From contig NZ_FOUX01000001.1 in NCBI RefSeq assembly GCF_900114995.1, positions 1,984,001-2,048,000 on the forward strand: a DNA stretch of 64,000 nucleotides. Direction: 5' to 3'. The translations under genes were made by a program, and so were the position numbers. Positions 8,523-18,090 of this stretch are shown here, piece after piece. The notes under the pieces are model-generated. The model was given only the letters and a program-made list of their open reading frames with translations, had not been told where the DNA came from and searched no databases. Position 1 is the first letter of the stretch. Each line of letters starts with the position of its first letter. Source of the DNA: Chitinophaga sp. YR627 (lineage in GTDB: Bacteria; Bacteroidota; Bacteroidia; Chitinophagales; Chitinophagaceae).

Positions 8523-8978
8523 CTATTTATTAGCGTCGCGTAACGCCTTGATCTGGTCGTGAGAACTTCTCAGTGTACGCTGCTGTTCCACGATCATCTC
8601 ACGCACATAAGCTGGTAACTCTTCATCTTCCAGTGCACTTCTGTAAGCACGCTGAGCCGCATCTTCACCTGCCTCACAATTAGATAATACCGTGTGACGG
8701 TCATGACCTGTGAATACAGCCTTCACATCCATCCAGGCGCGATAGATCTTACCACTTGTAGTTGTGCCATTCTCCATATCGCCGCCCAGTGAGTTTACCT
8801 CAGTACCTAATGCAAGACGGATCTCATGACTTTCGCTGATCATAGAAGAGAATAATGCTTTCAGATCAGCATCTTCTTCCTTCAGTTCCTTCAGTGCTTT
8901 TTCATAACCTTCAATACGGTCATTATTGATCTGGATCAGATCATTCAGTACTTCGATAGTTTCAATTGTAGCTTGCAT
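8523..8978 (-). CDS. PA2169-family four-helix-bundle protein (DUF2383)
   Basis: This 151-residue, charged, all-helical protein begins with repeated NDLIQINNDRIEGYEKAL-type helices and ends LRSSHDQIKALRDANK. Ferritin-like four-helix-bundle features and His/Glu-containing helices match the PA2169/DUF2383 family, often found among stress-induced genes. The biochemical function is unknown. It has no signal peptide. It is monocistronic on the minus strand and shares the hairpin terminator with the Hpt gene. The start is ATG at 8978. Confidence 0.82.
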   Translation of the reverse strand: MQATIETIEVLNDLIQINNDRIEGYEKALKELKEEDADLKALFSSMISESHEIRLALGTEVNSLGGDMENGTTTSGKIYRAWMDVKAVFTGHDRHTVLSNCEAGEDAAQRAYRSALEDEELPAYVREMIVEQQRTLRSSHDQIKALRDANK

Positions 8979-9137
8979 AAAATAAGTTTTTGGTTAACAG
9001 ATAAGGCTGTCCCGCCTCTTTGTTTACCAATAACAGGTACAAAACTATGCCACAAACATTTCTCCTATACAGGCATGATGTACAACGTAGAACCTGGTGT
9101 AAGCTTATCGCCACTATGTGTAAAATAGCGGACGGGC

Positions 9138-9569
9138 TCAGGCAGGAACCTTAACTGCCTGTCTGGCAAGCAGTTTCCACTGACCTCCTTCTTTGCCCCA
9201 TACCAGCAGAATATATAGCTTCACATGCCCCGCTACTCCCCCGTCATTGGTGTCCGCACTGAATGTATGACGCACAATAGCGGTATTACCCGTGATCGCA
9301 ATTTTCTGCTCACTCAGATCGATCGTTACAAAATCAGATTTACCATTGACGATATTGCTGACGAAAGTAGTTTTGTCTTCAATCTTTCCACTGGAATGTC
9401 CATAGGACAGTTTTTCATCAGATACTTTTTCAAGCGTCGCCTTATCCGCATCCACCATCGCTTTCCGCAATGATTCCACCTGTGCAGCGACCGCTTTTTC
9501 TTCTTTGGATTGTGCGAATGCAATGCCTGACAGCATACAACACACCAGTAGCATAGAATACATTTTCAT
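9138..9569 (-). CDS. Secreted NTF2-like / DUF4440 protein
   Basis: This 143-residue protein has a signal peptide (MKMYSMLLVCCMLSGIAFAQ) and one SnoaL/NTF2-like domain. The domain starts AAQVESLRKAMVDADKATLEKVSDEKLSYGHSSG and ends VWGKEGGQWKLLARQAVKV, which is the typical DUF4440 pattern. I chose ATG at 9569 because it begins a clean signal peptide; an upstream TTG at 9587 would add six residues. DUF4440 proteins form cone-shaped pockets and some are steroid-isomerase-like, but no function is assigned here. It is a single gene. Confidence 0.82.
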   Translation of the reverse strand: MKMYSMLLVCCMLSGIAFAQSKEEKAVAAQVESLRKAMVDADKATLEKVSDEKLSYGHSSGKIEDKTTFVSNIVNGKSDFVTIDLSEQKIAITGNTAIVRHTFSADTNDGGVAGHVKLYILLVWGKEGGQWKLLARQAVKVPA

Positions 9570-9626
9570 ACGGGAGTAGTTATTCAATAAAAATATAGAA
9601 TTGATATTTAAATTCTTAGTGTGACA

Positions 9627-10499
9627 CTATCTTTTTACAGCAAATGCGACCCTGTAAAACTCATATCCTTTTTCCGTGCGTTCCGGAAGATAATGATTCC
9701 GGTATTCCACTGCACTGTAGTCCTCCAGCAGTTCCATACCGAAGCCATCCAGATAACGCCTTACCAGAACGGGTTCCAGACCAAAGGTCCAGTTTTCGGC
9801 TATCTGTCGCAGATCCTGTATTAATTTCTCTCCACCGAAAAATGCAGCCGGATAACGCAGCACTTTTTCATCAACATAAGTGAAAATAATATAACTACCG
9901 GCTGCAAATGATCCCATAAAAGCAAAGGTGGATGCCACCGCTTCATGTGAGAGATAATTAGTCACACCTTCCCATATAAAAACAGTAGGCCGGGAAAGAT
10001 CTATCTGCTCCGCAGCCGCCAGTTGCTCAAGCTTTTGCTCATTAAAGTCGATCTCCAGGTAGCGAACATGATCCGGCAGACGTCCGAGACTCTTCATGAT
10101 CCGTTCTCTTTTGGCTCTCGCCGTGGCAGGATGATCAATCTCAATGACCGGTAGCGCACGCAGAAAACCAAGCCGTAAAGCGCGGGTATCATAACCGGCG
10201 CCCAGAATGACGACCTGTTTCGCGCCATTACGTACTGCCTGTTGCACTAATTCGTCAATATACCGCGTGCGTGCCACACCAGATGACAATGCCCCGGGAA
10301 TTCTTTTGCGGATGATCCGGTAGACCAGATTCCGGATAAATGGTATTACAGATAACTGGGTGATGAACTTAAAGCGGGCTGTCAGAAAAGAAAAAGCATA
10401 AGGATCGGTAAACAGTCTTTTTCCGGACGGGCGGTTAGTCTCCAACGCCCGGAACAACGCCATATACTGGGCCGTACGACTGGCAGTGTCTGTCTTCAT
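9627..10499 (-). CDS. Class I SAM-dependent methyltransferase (leucine carboxyl methyltransferase-like)
   Basis: This 290-residue protein has the TIGR00027/LCM-type layout: N-terminal TAQYMALFRALETNRPSGKRLFTDPYA, motif I VVILGAGYDTRALRLG (SAM binding), the acidic partner VIEIDHPATARAKRER and the post-motif FIWEGVTNYLSHEAV. Members methylate carboxyl or other oxygen groups of small molecules or polyketides; the substrate is unknown. It has no signal peptide. The 3' end lies 40 bp downstream of the promoter region of the DUF4440 gene. It is probably monocistronic. Confidence 0.85.
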   Translation of the reverse strand: MKTDTASRTAQYMALFRALETNRPSGKRLFTDPYAFSFLTARFKFITQLSVIPFIRNLVYRIIRKRIPGALSSGVARTRYIDELVQQAVRNGAKQVVILGAGYDTRALRLGFLRALPVIEIDHPATARAKRERIMKSLGRLPDHVRYLEIDFNEQKLEQLAAAEQIDLSRPTVFIWEGVTNYLSHEAVASTFAFMGSFAAGSYIIFTYVDEKVLRYPAAFFGGEKLIQDLRQIAENWTFGLEPVLVRRYLDGFGMELLEDYSAVEYRNHYLPERTEKGYEFYRVAFAVKR

Positions 10500-10542
10500 A
10501 ACGAACGGGAAATGGGTTTATCTAAAGATAACAAAAAGACGC

Positions 10543-10591
10543 ATAAAAAAACTGCGGCAGATACTGTCTTTAACAATATCTGCCGCAGCTG
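10543..10591 (-). terminator. Terminator for the 88-residue protein gene
   Basis: Arms actgcggcagata and tatctgccgcagt form a near-perfect stem of about 13 bp. Read on the minus strand, it is followed by a run of seven T. It lies just downstream of the small gene at 10625-10891. Confidence 0.8.
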
Positions 10592-10624
10592 ACAAAACGC
10601 GTATCCTTTTGAAGATACTATACG

Positions 10625-10891
10625 TTAACTTAAAGAGTACTCATTGCTCTTCACGAATTCGGCGAATGCTTCCTTCGTCCACTGTTCATAATCATTCAGA
10701 TTGATGCCCAGTTTCTCATCACGGTGAACTTCCCTGACCTCACGACTATCCCAATAGCCCTTGGCTAAAGATTCTACATTAGCAGATGCATCCTGCACAT
10801 TTACACCGTAATCTTCAGGATAGCTCCTGTAATTACCCATCGCGAGCTCCTGGATTTCATGCTTAACGCCTTCTCTGTTATTCTTGGACAT
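10625..10891 (-). CDS. Small hypothetical acidic protein (88 aa)
   Basis: I do not recognise this gene. It encodes 88 residues rich in Glu, Asp, Asn and Tyr, with no signal peptide or membrane span, and looks partly helical (DYEQWTKEAFAEFVKSNEY at the C-terminus). It has its own strong terminator and an ATG start, and no overlapping stronger frame, which supports a real gene. The soluble, charged composition resembles general-stress small proteins, but no function is claimed. Confidence 0.65.
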   Translation of the reverse strand: MSKNNREGVKHEIQELAMGNYRSYPEDYGVNVQDASANVESLAKGYWDSREVREVHRDEKLGINLNDYEQWTKEAFAEFVKSNEYSLS

Positions 10892-10984
10892 AGTTCTAAT
10901 TTTTGGTTCGATAGATATAAAACAAGAACTGTTCCCATATGCCAGAATCTATCAGCGTTAAGATAATTTTAACGTATTCTTTAG

Positions 10985-11488
10985 TTATCTTTTACTTTTC
11001 CTTTCAGTGATATATCCCGTGAAAGAAATAGGTTGTCTGTTGTTGCTGATCACCTGTAAGGAAGCAAAACCATTGTCGGAAATAGTGAGTGAAAGCAGCC
11101 TCGCATCCTGTGTATCCTGTGGTTTAATGGTAATGTCCCAGCCGCCTTTTTTTCTTGCTTCCTCTTTGTAGTCAAATCTGGTAGACGTAAACTGTATGCC
11201 TCCTTTTGTCGGGTCCATCGGCGCCGTATAGGCGCGACCGAAGTACGGTAAATAACTGATAACACTATCAGGTGTGATCTTCACATCATAATCTGATGTG
11301 ATCTGTCTGTTTGGCGACGGATTCGTTGGCTGGACCGTCTGTACCTTGAATACATAATTACGTGCGCTCACCATTTTTTCTACTGCCTGTTGCTTTTCGC
11401 TCTTTTTGTCCTGTGCCTGTAAATTACTGATAAACAATCCCACTATCAGCAATAACACTGTTATCACCTTACTTTGAACACTTTTCAT
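10985..11488 (-). CDS. DUF4251 family secreted protein
   Basis: This protein has 167 residues when started at the ATG at 11488. That start gives a clean signal peptide (SKVITVLLLIVGLFISNLQAQ); the longer frame to 11542 would add 18 residues before it. The mature part has the DUF4251 pattern: ARNYVFKVQTVQP near the start, an SVISYLPYFGRAY segment, and beta strands with KGGWDITIKPQD. DUF4251 proteins are periplasmic or outer-membrane-associated beta-rich proteins of Bacteroidota with no known activity. It is divergent from the histidine kinase gene. Confidence 0.82.
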   Translation of the reverse strand: MKSVQSKVITVLLLIVGLFISNLQAQDKKSEKQQAVEKMVSARNYVFKVQTVQPTNPSPNRQITSDYDVKITPDSVISYLPYFGRAYTAPMDPTKGGIQFTSTRFDYKEEARKKGGWDITIKPQDTQDARLLSLTISDNGFASLQVISNNRQPISFTGYITERKSKR

Positions 11489-11639
11489 AAAAACTGATTT
11501 TCTATATAACGTGCGAAAGTCATTCCACATTTTGTCCACCATATCCCTTATAACATGTATGTGTTATAAATATTCGCATTTAAACGTAGACCTTTGCATA
11601 ACTTATCGATTATCAGCGTATACTAATAAAAACCAGCAT

Positions 11640-12986
11640 TTGCACAAAATCGCACGTAAACTAGCCAACATTTGGGAAGAACTGGTAGGGGCCCCTGCAT
11701 CGTTCTCGCTGGAGAACCGTGCCTTCAACTCGATCAGTGTTGTAACCATGGCGCTGCTGACGGTATTACTGCCGTTCAACATGTGGCTGGGACTTACCCT
11801 TGTATGGGTTATTGTAGCGACCCTGCTGGTGTTACAGGTATTTTTCTTTTACCTATCCCGCTATAAAAAGGTCTACCATGTCAGCATGCTGGCCTACGCG
11901 ATTGTCAGCTATATTACGCTGACAGCCACCTTCTATCTGAATTCCGGTAGCCATGGCCCTGCCCTGCTGCTGTTTTTCCTGACCTTCAACCTGTTGATCG
12001 CTTTCAGTCCGCGCAGCCGCCACTGGATGTGGGCCTGTCTGCACCTGCTGCTGCCTGTGATCCTGCTGACAAAAGAATACTACAACCCCGCCTGGATCAG
12101 GGATAGTTATGCCAGTGCGGAGTATAGATACGTTGATATCCTGTCCAGTTATCTGATCACACTGACCTGTATCTATCTCATTACCAATTATTTGAGAAAT
12201 AACTACGAAAGAGAAAAGCGCAATGCAGAAGAACGCGCCGATAAAATCGATAGCCAGAATCTTAAACTGGAGCAATCCAACCAGAAAAAAGACAAACTGT
12301 TCTCGATTATCGCGCATGACCTCCAGAGCCCACTCAATTCAATCATCACCACCCTCCACCTGATCGCAGAATACGATCTGGAGGAAGAAGAAAAGAAGAT
12401 GTTAGGGGATGAACTGCTGACCCTGACTAAAAACACCTCCAGTCTGCTGACCAACCTCCTGACCTGGTCAAAATTGCAGATGGATGGAAAAGGTGTCAGA
12501 TTATCTGCCGAAAATGTTCATGAAGCAGTAGAGAGAGTACTGACGATCCAGCGCCTGCTGGCTGACAAGAAGTCTGTCAGCATCACTTCCCGCGTCGACG
12601 CGGATGTGTATATTACCGCGGATCATAACATGCTGGAACTGATCATCAGAAACCTGGTGAATAATGCGATAAAATTCACGCCTTCCGGCGGACAAATAGC
12701 CATCGACCTGCGGCTCAATGATGAATACTGTCACCTGATGATCTCTGATAACGGCATTGGTATAGATCCCAATCATCATGATGAAATCTTCTCCCTGAAA
12801 ACACAGTCCACCTTCGGTACCAACAACGAAAAAGGCATCGGCCTCGGATTAGTGCTCTGCAAAGAACTCCTCTCTCTTCAGAATGGCGAATTATGGTTTG
12901 AAAGCACACCCGGTGAAGGCACCACCTTTTTTGCCAGTTTCCCGCTCAGCCAGATGAAGGTGACGGGCAACACACTTTCAGCATAA
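11640..12986 (+). CDS. Membrane sensor histidine kinase
   Basis: The protein has about six transmembrane helices in its first 190 residues, a short coiled coil (RNAEERADKIDSQNLKLEQS), a HisKA domain with the phospho-acceptor in FSIIAHDLQSPLN, and a HATPase domain (N-box IIRNLVNNAIKFTP, DNGIGID, GIGLGL). There is no receiver domain. The open frame runs back to an ATG at 11511. I prefer the TTG at 11640 (MHKIARKLANIWEELV) because the extra 43 residues are Cys- and Tyr-rich, look non-coding and would run into the upstream divergent promoter. The ligand sensed by the membrane region is unknown. No response regulator gene is adjacent. Confidence 0.87.
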   Translation: MHKIARKLANIWEELVGAPASFSLENRAFNSISVVTMALLTVLLPFNMWLGLTLVWVIVATLLVLQVFFFYLSRYKKVYHVSMLAYAIVSYITLTATFYLNSGSHGPALLLFFLTFNLLIAFSPRSRHWMWACLHLLLPVILLTKEYYNPAWIRDSYASAEYRYVDILSSYLITLTCIYLITNYLRNNYEREKRNAEERADKIDSQNLKLEQSNQKKDKLFSIIAHDLQSPLNSIITTLHLIAEYDLEEEEKKMLGDELLTLTKNTSSLLTNLLTWSKLQMDGKGVRLSAENVHEAVERVLTIQRLLADKKSVSITSRVDADVYITADHNMLELIIRNLVNNAIKFTPSGGQIAIDLRLNDEYCHLMISDNGIGIDPNHHDEIFSLKTQSTFGTNNEKGIGLGLVLCKELLSLQNGELWFESTPGEGTTFFASFPLSQMKVTGNTLSA

Positions 12987-13071
12987 ATAATTGCTTACCA
13001 AATGGTTGTAAAACTTTATCATCGGAACTGATTTCCGGTGATGTGACTGTCTCTGGTCTGGCTTTAGTCAG

Positions 13072-13135
13072 ACTATAGTTACCTTCCGTTAATGCTCCTT
13101 TCAGAACGAAAGATTGAACGTAAAGTAACTATAGT
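13072..13135. promoter_or_regulatory. Inverted repeat between the kinase and the SusD-like gene
   Basis: Perfect 11-bp arms actatagttac (13072-13082) and gtaactatagt (13125-13135) are separated by 42 bp. They lie between two convergent genes, so a long-loop terminator or mRNA 3'-end stabiliser is as likely as a protein site. The rest of the 187-bp gap shows nothing else. Confidence 0.4.
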
Positions 13136-13173
13136 TTAAACCCTATCTAAATAACTATCAATTGTTTTCATAT

Positions 13174-14598
13174 TTATTTATCCCACCACAAATGGTCCGT
13201 CAGGGAACCTACCGGTGGTACATTTTCCGGGTTCCGGCTTGTCTCGGAAGTAGGATATCCCACCCGGCGGATAAAGGTATTTAACAGGGCGCCCTGTGGT
13301 AACTGGAAATTCTTGTATTTATAATCATAACGACGGGCGTCTGTCCAGGTTTCCGGTTGCAGGAAGGTCGCTACGTATTTCTCCTTGAAAAGCAGGTCTT
13401 TGGTAAACGCAGCCTGTCCTACGGCCACCACCGGATTACTCACGTAAGCCTGTTTCGCCGCAGGCGCCACCCCTAACTTATCCATATGCGCAGCAATACC
13501 ATCCAGGTATGCCTGATAAGATCCTGCCTTATTTGCCGCAAAAGAAGCCTCAGATTCGATAAACTTCATTTCGGCATAGGTTAACATCAAAAGAGGTGCT
13601 CCGCCCCGGGAATAGAATCCATTTACCGATAAAGCACATTGTGAGTTATCAGTGCCGGAACCCGTACGCCCGACGCCGTTCACCGTCCCTCTGTAATCGC
13701 CGAAACGGGTCAGGTCAGTGATCAACGGTAAACGGGGATCAGCTACACCATAAGTAGTACCATTCAGGGCATTTACGAAAGTAGCGCTCAGCCAGCCATC
13801 CAGGGTACCGCTGGCGTTATTTTTCGCTACGCTGTTCCAGGGACTCAGACTCTCAAAACGCGTGATCTGCGCATCATCGGCATTACTATCATAAGCCAGT
13901 TCCAACGCAGCCAGTACAGCCGCCGGATCATAATCGGGTAGTTTGCTCTTCCGGTTCAGCAGTCTGGCCTTCAGTGCATACGCCGTCTTTATCCAGGCCG
14001 CTTTATTGCCTCCATGTACCAGGTCATTTACCGGGTCCAGCGCCACGAGCGGGTCCGGAAGATTCAACGCCGCTATCCCCTGATCGATCAGGGACAAACA
14101 ACTGTCATAAATCGCCTTTGCACCATCATATGCTGGCCGCAGGTTCTCTCCTTCTGACCAGGCTTCCTTATAAGGCGCATCTCCATACAGATCGATCACC
14201 ATACTCATATTCAGTGCCTCCAGGATATCAGCTACACCCAGGTGTTCATAGGCCCGCTGTGACACGGCCAGTTGTTTCATCTGACGGATATCGGTCACAT
14301 TCAGATAAACAGCCCGCCAGTTGGCACTCCTGTCCACATCATCATAGATATCCGAGCCACTGCCGGTATTGGGAGAAGCCAGCTGCTGTACATAATAGGA
14401 GGTAATATAACCGGTGGAATATACATTGATCGCCGACTGATAAGTCGTTGCCACCAGCAGCCCATTGATAGGCGGCCGCTGCGTCAGATTAGGATCGGTC
14501 TGGTTAATATCCAGGTAACCTTTTTTACAGGCAGGCAGCGCGCAGAAAAGTCCTGCCGCCAGTGCCAGTGTATATATGCTGAGAAATGTACGTTTCAT
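13174..14598 (-). CDS. SusD/RagB-family outer-membrane lipoprotein
   Basis: This 474-residue protein has a lipoprotein signal (LALAAGLFCALPAC, lipobox Cys near 24) and the SusD-like_2 architecture. It starts YLDINQTDPN and has TPR-like helices and YGDAPYKEAWSEG, a pattern typical of SusD homologues. It should sit on the cell surface as the lid of the SusC-like transporter encoded 11 bp upstream, and bind a glycan or peptide. No glycoside hydrolase or regulator adjoins, so the substrate is unknown. It is the second gene of a two-gene operon. Confidence 0.92.
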   Translation of the reverse strand: MKRTFLSIYTLALAAGLFCALPACKKGYLDINQTDPNLTQRPPINGLLVATTYQSAINVYSTGYITSYYVQQLASPNTGSGSDIYDDVDRSANWRAVYLNVTDIRQMKQLAVSQRAYEHLGVADILEALNMSMVIDLYGDAPYKEAWSEGENLRPAYDGAKAIYDSCLSLIDQGIAALNLPDPLVALDPVNDLVHGGNKAAWIKTAYALKARLLNRKSKLPDYDPAAVLAALELAYDSNADDAQITRFESLSPWNSVAKNNASGTLDGWLSATFVNALNGTTYGVADPRLPLITDLTRFGDYRGTVNGVGRTGSGTDNSQCALSVNGFYSRGGAPLLMLTYAEMKFIESEASFAANKAGSYQAYLDGIAAHMDKLGVAPAAKQAYVSNPVVAVGQAAFTKDLLFKEKYVATFLQPETWTDARRYDYKYKNFQLPQGALLNTFIRRVGYPTSETSRNPENVPPVGSLTDHLWWDK

Positions 14599-14609
14599 GA
14601 AAGACAGAT

Positions 14610-17600
14610 TTAGAATTGAAGATTAAGACTGAACAGGAAGCTGCGGGTAGCCGGATAGGTAAATCCGGAGAATGAATCGGAAGCATTGCTGCCGGAAGGA
14701 GAAGAACTGGTTTCCGGATCAAAACCGCTGTACTTCGTATGCAGCCAGAGATTATTACCGGTGAAGGATACCGTCGCTCCGCTGATCGTCTTTGTCGGTG
14801 TCAGCCACTGTGTGGGCAATGTATAGGACAATGACAGGGAACGTAACCTTACCCAGGAAGCATCTTCAATGAAGTTTTCACTCGCACCCCGATAGTAGTT
14901 CCGGTAAAAACCAGCGCCATAATCTACACCATCCGGACCTTTCGCCTGTCCCAGGTACACCGGTTTCGTATTCGCAGTACCATCCGCCAGTACGCCATTG
15001 AACACCATCGTCTGATCGCGGTTCTCCGTCTCTTTTGACTCACCGAATGCAGCCAGGAAATTAGACAGCTGATTGTATTTGTAATTCCCGTGACGTACGT
15101 CCAGCAATACAGACAATGACAGTTGTTTATACCTGAATGTCTGCGTAGTACTACCGATCCATTTAGGCAATGTACTACCCAGATAACGCTGATTGGAAGC
15201 ATCATCCAGCACAGGGAAACCATTTGCACCTATCAGCAAAGGCAGATCTGTACGCAATGTCTTTTTATCATCCACTTCATTGCCATAATAACGCTTGTAA
15301 GTCCGGCCATAGAGCGCTCCATATGACTGTCCGGGTACCAGTTTGGTGGTCACCGTCGAACTCAGATAACCATATTGCGAGGACAATACGATCTCACTCA
15401 ACTGCAGCTCTTCATTCAGTTTCTTCACCTTGTTGCTGTTGGTGGAGAAGTTCACCCGGAAATCCCAGCTGAAGTCCTTTGTACGCACCGGCACAACTGA
15501 CAGGGTCACTTCCAGCCCTTTATTGCTGATCTCACCGGCATTCACATAAGCTTTGTCAAAACCCGTCGTGGTAGATACGTCTACCGGTACCAACAGGTCT
15601 TTACTTTGCTGCTGATAAACGACTGCTTCCAGCCCCAGTCTGCCTTCGAGGAATCTCAGCTCTGTACCGAGCTCCGTTGTCTGTGTAAACTCCGGTCTCA
15701 GATTAGGATTACCCAGGGTCCTGTTCTGATAGAAAGGCACACTGGAACCGATGGTCGTACCGGCCTTATATCCATTGGTGATGGAATAGGGATCACCGTC
15801 CTTACCGATCTTCGCCCAGGAAGCTTTGAACTTACCATAGGTCCACCAGCCGGGTAGTTTGAACTGATCACTGAAGATGTAACTCAGACTGACAGACGGA
15901 TAAAAATAACTGCGGTTATTGACAGATAAAGTAGACGTCAGGTCGTTCCTGCCGGTCAGTTCTAGGAACAGGTAATTATTCAGTCCGAGGGTCAGATCAG
16001 CGAAATAACCATAGTTCCTGTAATCGGAAATATAGGATTCAGCGGTCACGCGTTTAGCGTTATTCAGCAGGAACAGATCCGGTACTACCAGCGTATCACC
16101 CATCACACTGTTCCTTCTTACACGCTGATCACGCAGGTCATGACCGATCTTCAGATCGATCGAATATTTTTCTTTAAATGTATGTGTGACATTCGCCATT
16201 ACAGTAGACGTCAGGGTACGGCTCCGGAGATTATATTCATACATAAAACCGTATTCATTGTCATCCAGGTTAGGTGCTTCACCCACAAGCCCCAGCGGAC
16301 CAGGCGCCTGATGTACCCTGCCATCCGTATAGAAATCGTTACCGACACGATAGGAGAAATTCAGCCAGGAAGTTGGTTTGTAGGTAATGAATGTACTGGC
16401 GATAGTACGGTTCACATTATCTCTGAACTTGTTGGTTGACAGCGTATAGATCGGGTTGTTCGTACCACTGCTGTAAGTCTGTTGTGTACCGTCCGGCTTG
16501 ACATAATCTTTCATATCCCAGCGAGGAGACCAGTAGATGATCTGCTCACCATAACGATCCGCATTCACCCTGTTACCACCGGAATTGATATAGTTCAGTG
16601 ACACGCCTGCACTGAACTTTTCACTGATCTTAAACTGACCATTGATCCTGGCATTGTAACTGGTAAAGGTGCTGAAAGGGATCACGCCATCCTGATCCAG
16701 ATAAGACATAGATCCCAGTAATTGTGCCTTATCAGTACCACCGCTGAGGTTAACAGTATGACGGGTTTGCATACCTGTTTTAAAGGCCTGTTTATAGTTA
16801 TTATAAAGCTGGTCCGGATGCGTATCATCCAGTTTCTTTGCTTCTTCTACCGTAGGTCCGAATGTGGGCCAGAAACTGGCCGGATCATATTCGCCCAGAT
16901 ATCCCTGCGAATATTTCGACTGCACCTCCGGCGTCTTATTCACCTTATCAAAACCATACATACCGCTGTAGGTCACCTGAAGTTTGCCTGCTTTACCTGA
17001 TTTTGTCGTGATCACGATCGCGCCGTTAGCCGCACGTATACCGTATAAAGCCGTTGCAGCGCCACCTCTCAGTACAGAGACGCTTTCAATATCATCGGGG
17101 TTTATATCAGCTGCGCGGTTGCTCATACCACGGGTTTCTGCACCGCCGGTGGTATAGGTATTATTATCAATTTCCACCCCATCGACGATAAACAAAGGCT
17201 GGTTGTTTCTGTCACCCGAAATAGAGTTAATTCCTCTGATAATAATGCGGGAACCCTGACCGGGACCGCCCCCCGAGCTGGAGATCTGTACACCTGCGAC
17301 CTTTCCCTGGAGAGCATTGACAACGTTAGGCTGGTGGTTCACGTTGAGGTCTTTGTTGTCCACCTGCTGGATCGTGTAACCCAAAGCACGCTTTTCCTTT
17401 TTTACGCCAAAAGCAGTGACCACCACCTCATTCAGGTCTTTCTGGGAAGCCTGCAGGGTAACATTGAGCACATCGCCTGTACCAACCGGTAACTGTTGTG
17501 TAGCATAGCCGACATAGGAAAAAATGAGTGTTGCATTATCACCGGTGAGGGTAATGGAGTAGTCACCAGTTGGGCCTGTAAACACGTGGTTCTGGGAGCC

Positions 17601-17744
17601 TTTCTCTACGATGACCACCCGCTCCAGTGGTTGCTGTGTATCCCCTGCAACGACCTGTCCACGGAGGGTCCTGCCCTTCTGGGCAAAGGTAGTAGCGCAG
17701 ACCGCCAATAGCACGATCAGCATCAGCCCTGTAGCAATTTTCAT
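14610..17744 (-). CDS. SusC/RagA-family TonB-linked outer-membrane transporter
   Basis: This 1044-residue protein has a signal peptide (LMLIVLLAVCATTFAQ), a carboxypeptidase-D-like regulatory domain (LRGQVVAGDTQQPLERV), the SusC signature region (LNEVVVTAFGVKKEKRALGY), a TonB plug (NVVNALQGKVAGVQI, RGINSISGDRNNQPLFIVDG) and a 22-strand-type barrel ending in an aromatic residue (LFSLNLQF). It imports the ligand captured by its SusD partner using TonB energy. It lacks an N-terminal STN domain, so it is probably not controlled by an anti-sigma factor. It is the first gene of the pair. Confidence 0.94.
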   Translation of the reverse strand: MKIATGLMLIVLLAVCATTFAQKGRTLRGQVVAGDTQQPLERVVIVEKGSQNHVFTGPTGDYSITLTGDNATLIFSYVGYATQQLPVGTGDVLNVTLQASQKDLNEVVVTAFGVKKEKRALGYTIQQVDNKDLNVNHQPNVVNALQGKVAGVQISSSGGGPGQGSRIIIRGINSISGDRNNQPLFIVDGVEIDNNTYTTGGAETRGMSNRAADINPDDIESVSVLRGGAATALYGIRAANGAIVITTKSGKAGKLQVTYSGMYGFDKVNKTPEVQSKYSQGYLGEYDPASFWPTFGPTVEEAKKLDDTHPDQLYNNYKQAFKTGMQTRHTVNLSGGTDKAQLLGSMSYLDQDGVIPFSTFTSYNARINGQFKISEKFSAGVSLNYINSGGNRVNADRYGEQIIYWSPRWDMKDYVKPDGTQQTYSSGTNNPIYTLSTNKFRDNVNRTIASTFITYKPTSWLNFSYRVGNDFYTDGRVHQAPGPLGLVGEAPNLDDNEYGFMYEYNLRSRTLTSTVMANVTHTFKEKYSIDLKIGHDLRDQRVRRNSVMGDTLVVPDLFLLNNAKRVTAESYISDYRNYGYFADLTLGLNNYLFLELTGRNDLTSTLSVNNRSYFYPSVSLSYIFSDQFKLPGWWTYGKFKASWAKIGKDGDPYSITNGYKAGTTIGSSVPFYQNRTLGNPNLRPEFTQTTELGTELRFLEGRLGLEAVVYQQQSKDLLVPVDVSTTTGFDKAYVNAGEISNKGLEVTLSVVPVRTKDFSWDFRVNFSTNSNKVKKLNEELQLSEIVLSSQYGYLSSTVTTKLVPGQSYGALYGRTYKRYYGNEVDDKKTLRTDLPLLIGANGFPVLDDASNQRYLGSTLPKWIGSTTQTFRYKQLSLSVLLDVRHGNYKYNQLSNFLAAFGESKETENRDQTMVFNGVLADGTANTKPVYLGQAKGPDGVDYGAGFYRNYYRGASENFIEDASWVRLRSLSLSYTLPTQWLTPTKTISGATVSFTGNNLWLHTKYSGFDPETSSSPSGSNASDSFSGFTYPATRSFLFSLNLQF

Positions 17745-18044
17745 AAGCTGTTAAGTTTAGAGTAAGTGATGTGAAAAAGCATGAAACTTCCTGGCTATAC
17801 CTCAGTACGCCATGATTTTGGTTTGATTGTTCAATAAAGTGATCCCCGGAGTCTGTTATACGATTGTTAAGTGTGTCATCGACATAAGCAATTTCCTGTT
17901 ATCAGATGTTGAGTTTTCCCTGGTTAAACAATTACAGTTACTTCCTGAACAGACAAAATATAAAAACAAACATTCTTTTGCAAGGTTTTCACCGGTAAAA
18001 TAATTCTCCTGATAAAATTGGATTAACCGAAACACAATTGCCCT
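17745..18044. other. Intergenic region upstream of the SusC-like gene
   Basis: About 300 bp without a credible ORF. It should hold the SusCD promoter, read on the minus strand. I could not identify a clear operator or ECF-type site. Its left end abuts an A+T-rich repeat at 18045. Confidence 0.4.
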
Positions 18045-18077
18045 AAATTCTTAATTTTTAATTCTTAATTCCCAATT
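18045..18077. repeat. A+T-rich 3'-end repeat (single copy)
   Basis: The sequence aattcttaatttttaattc is followed by ttaattcccaattc. It is the same family as the repeats near 20.0, 20.1, 32.3, 32.5, 39.5 and 39.6 kb. It lies 13 bp beyond the stop codon of the OmpA-like gene. No clear inverted partner is seen. Confidence 0.75.
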
Positions 18078-18090
18078 CGCGCGCAGCGCG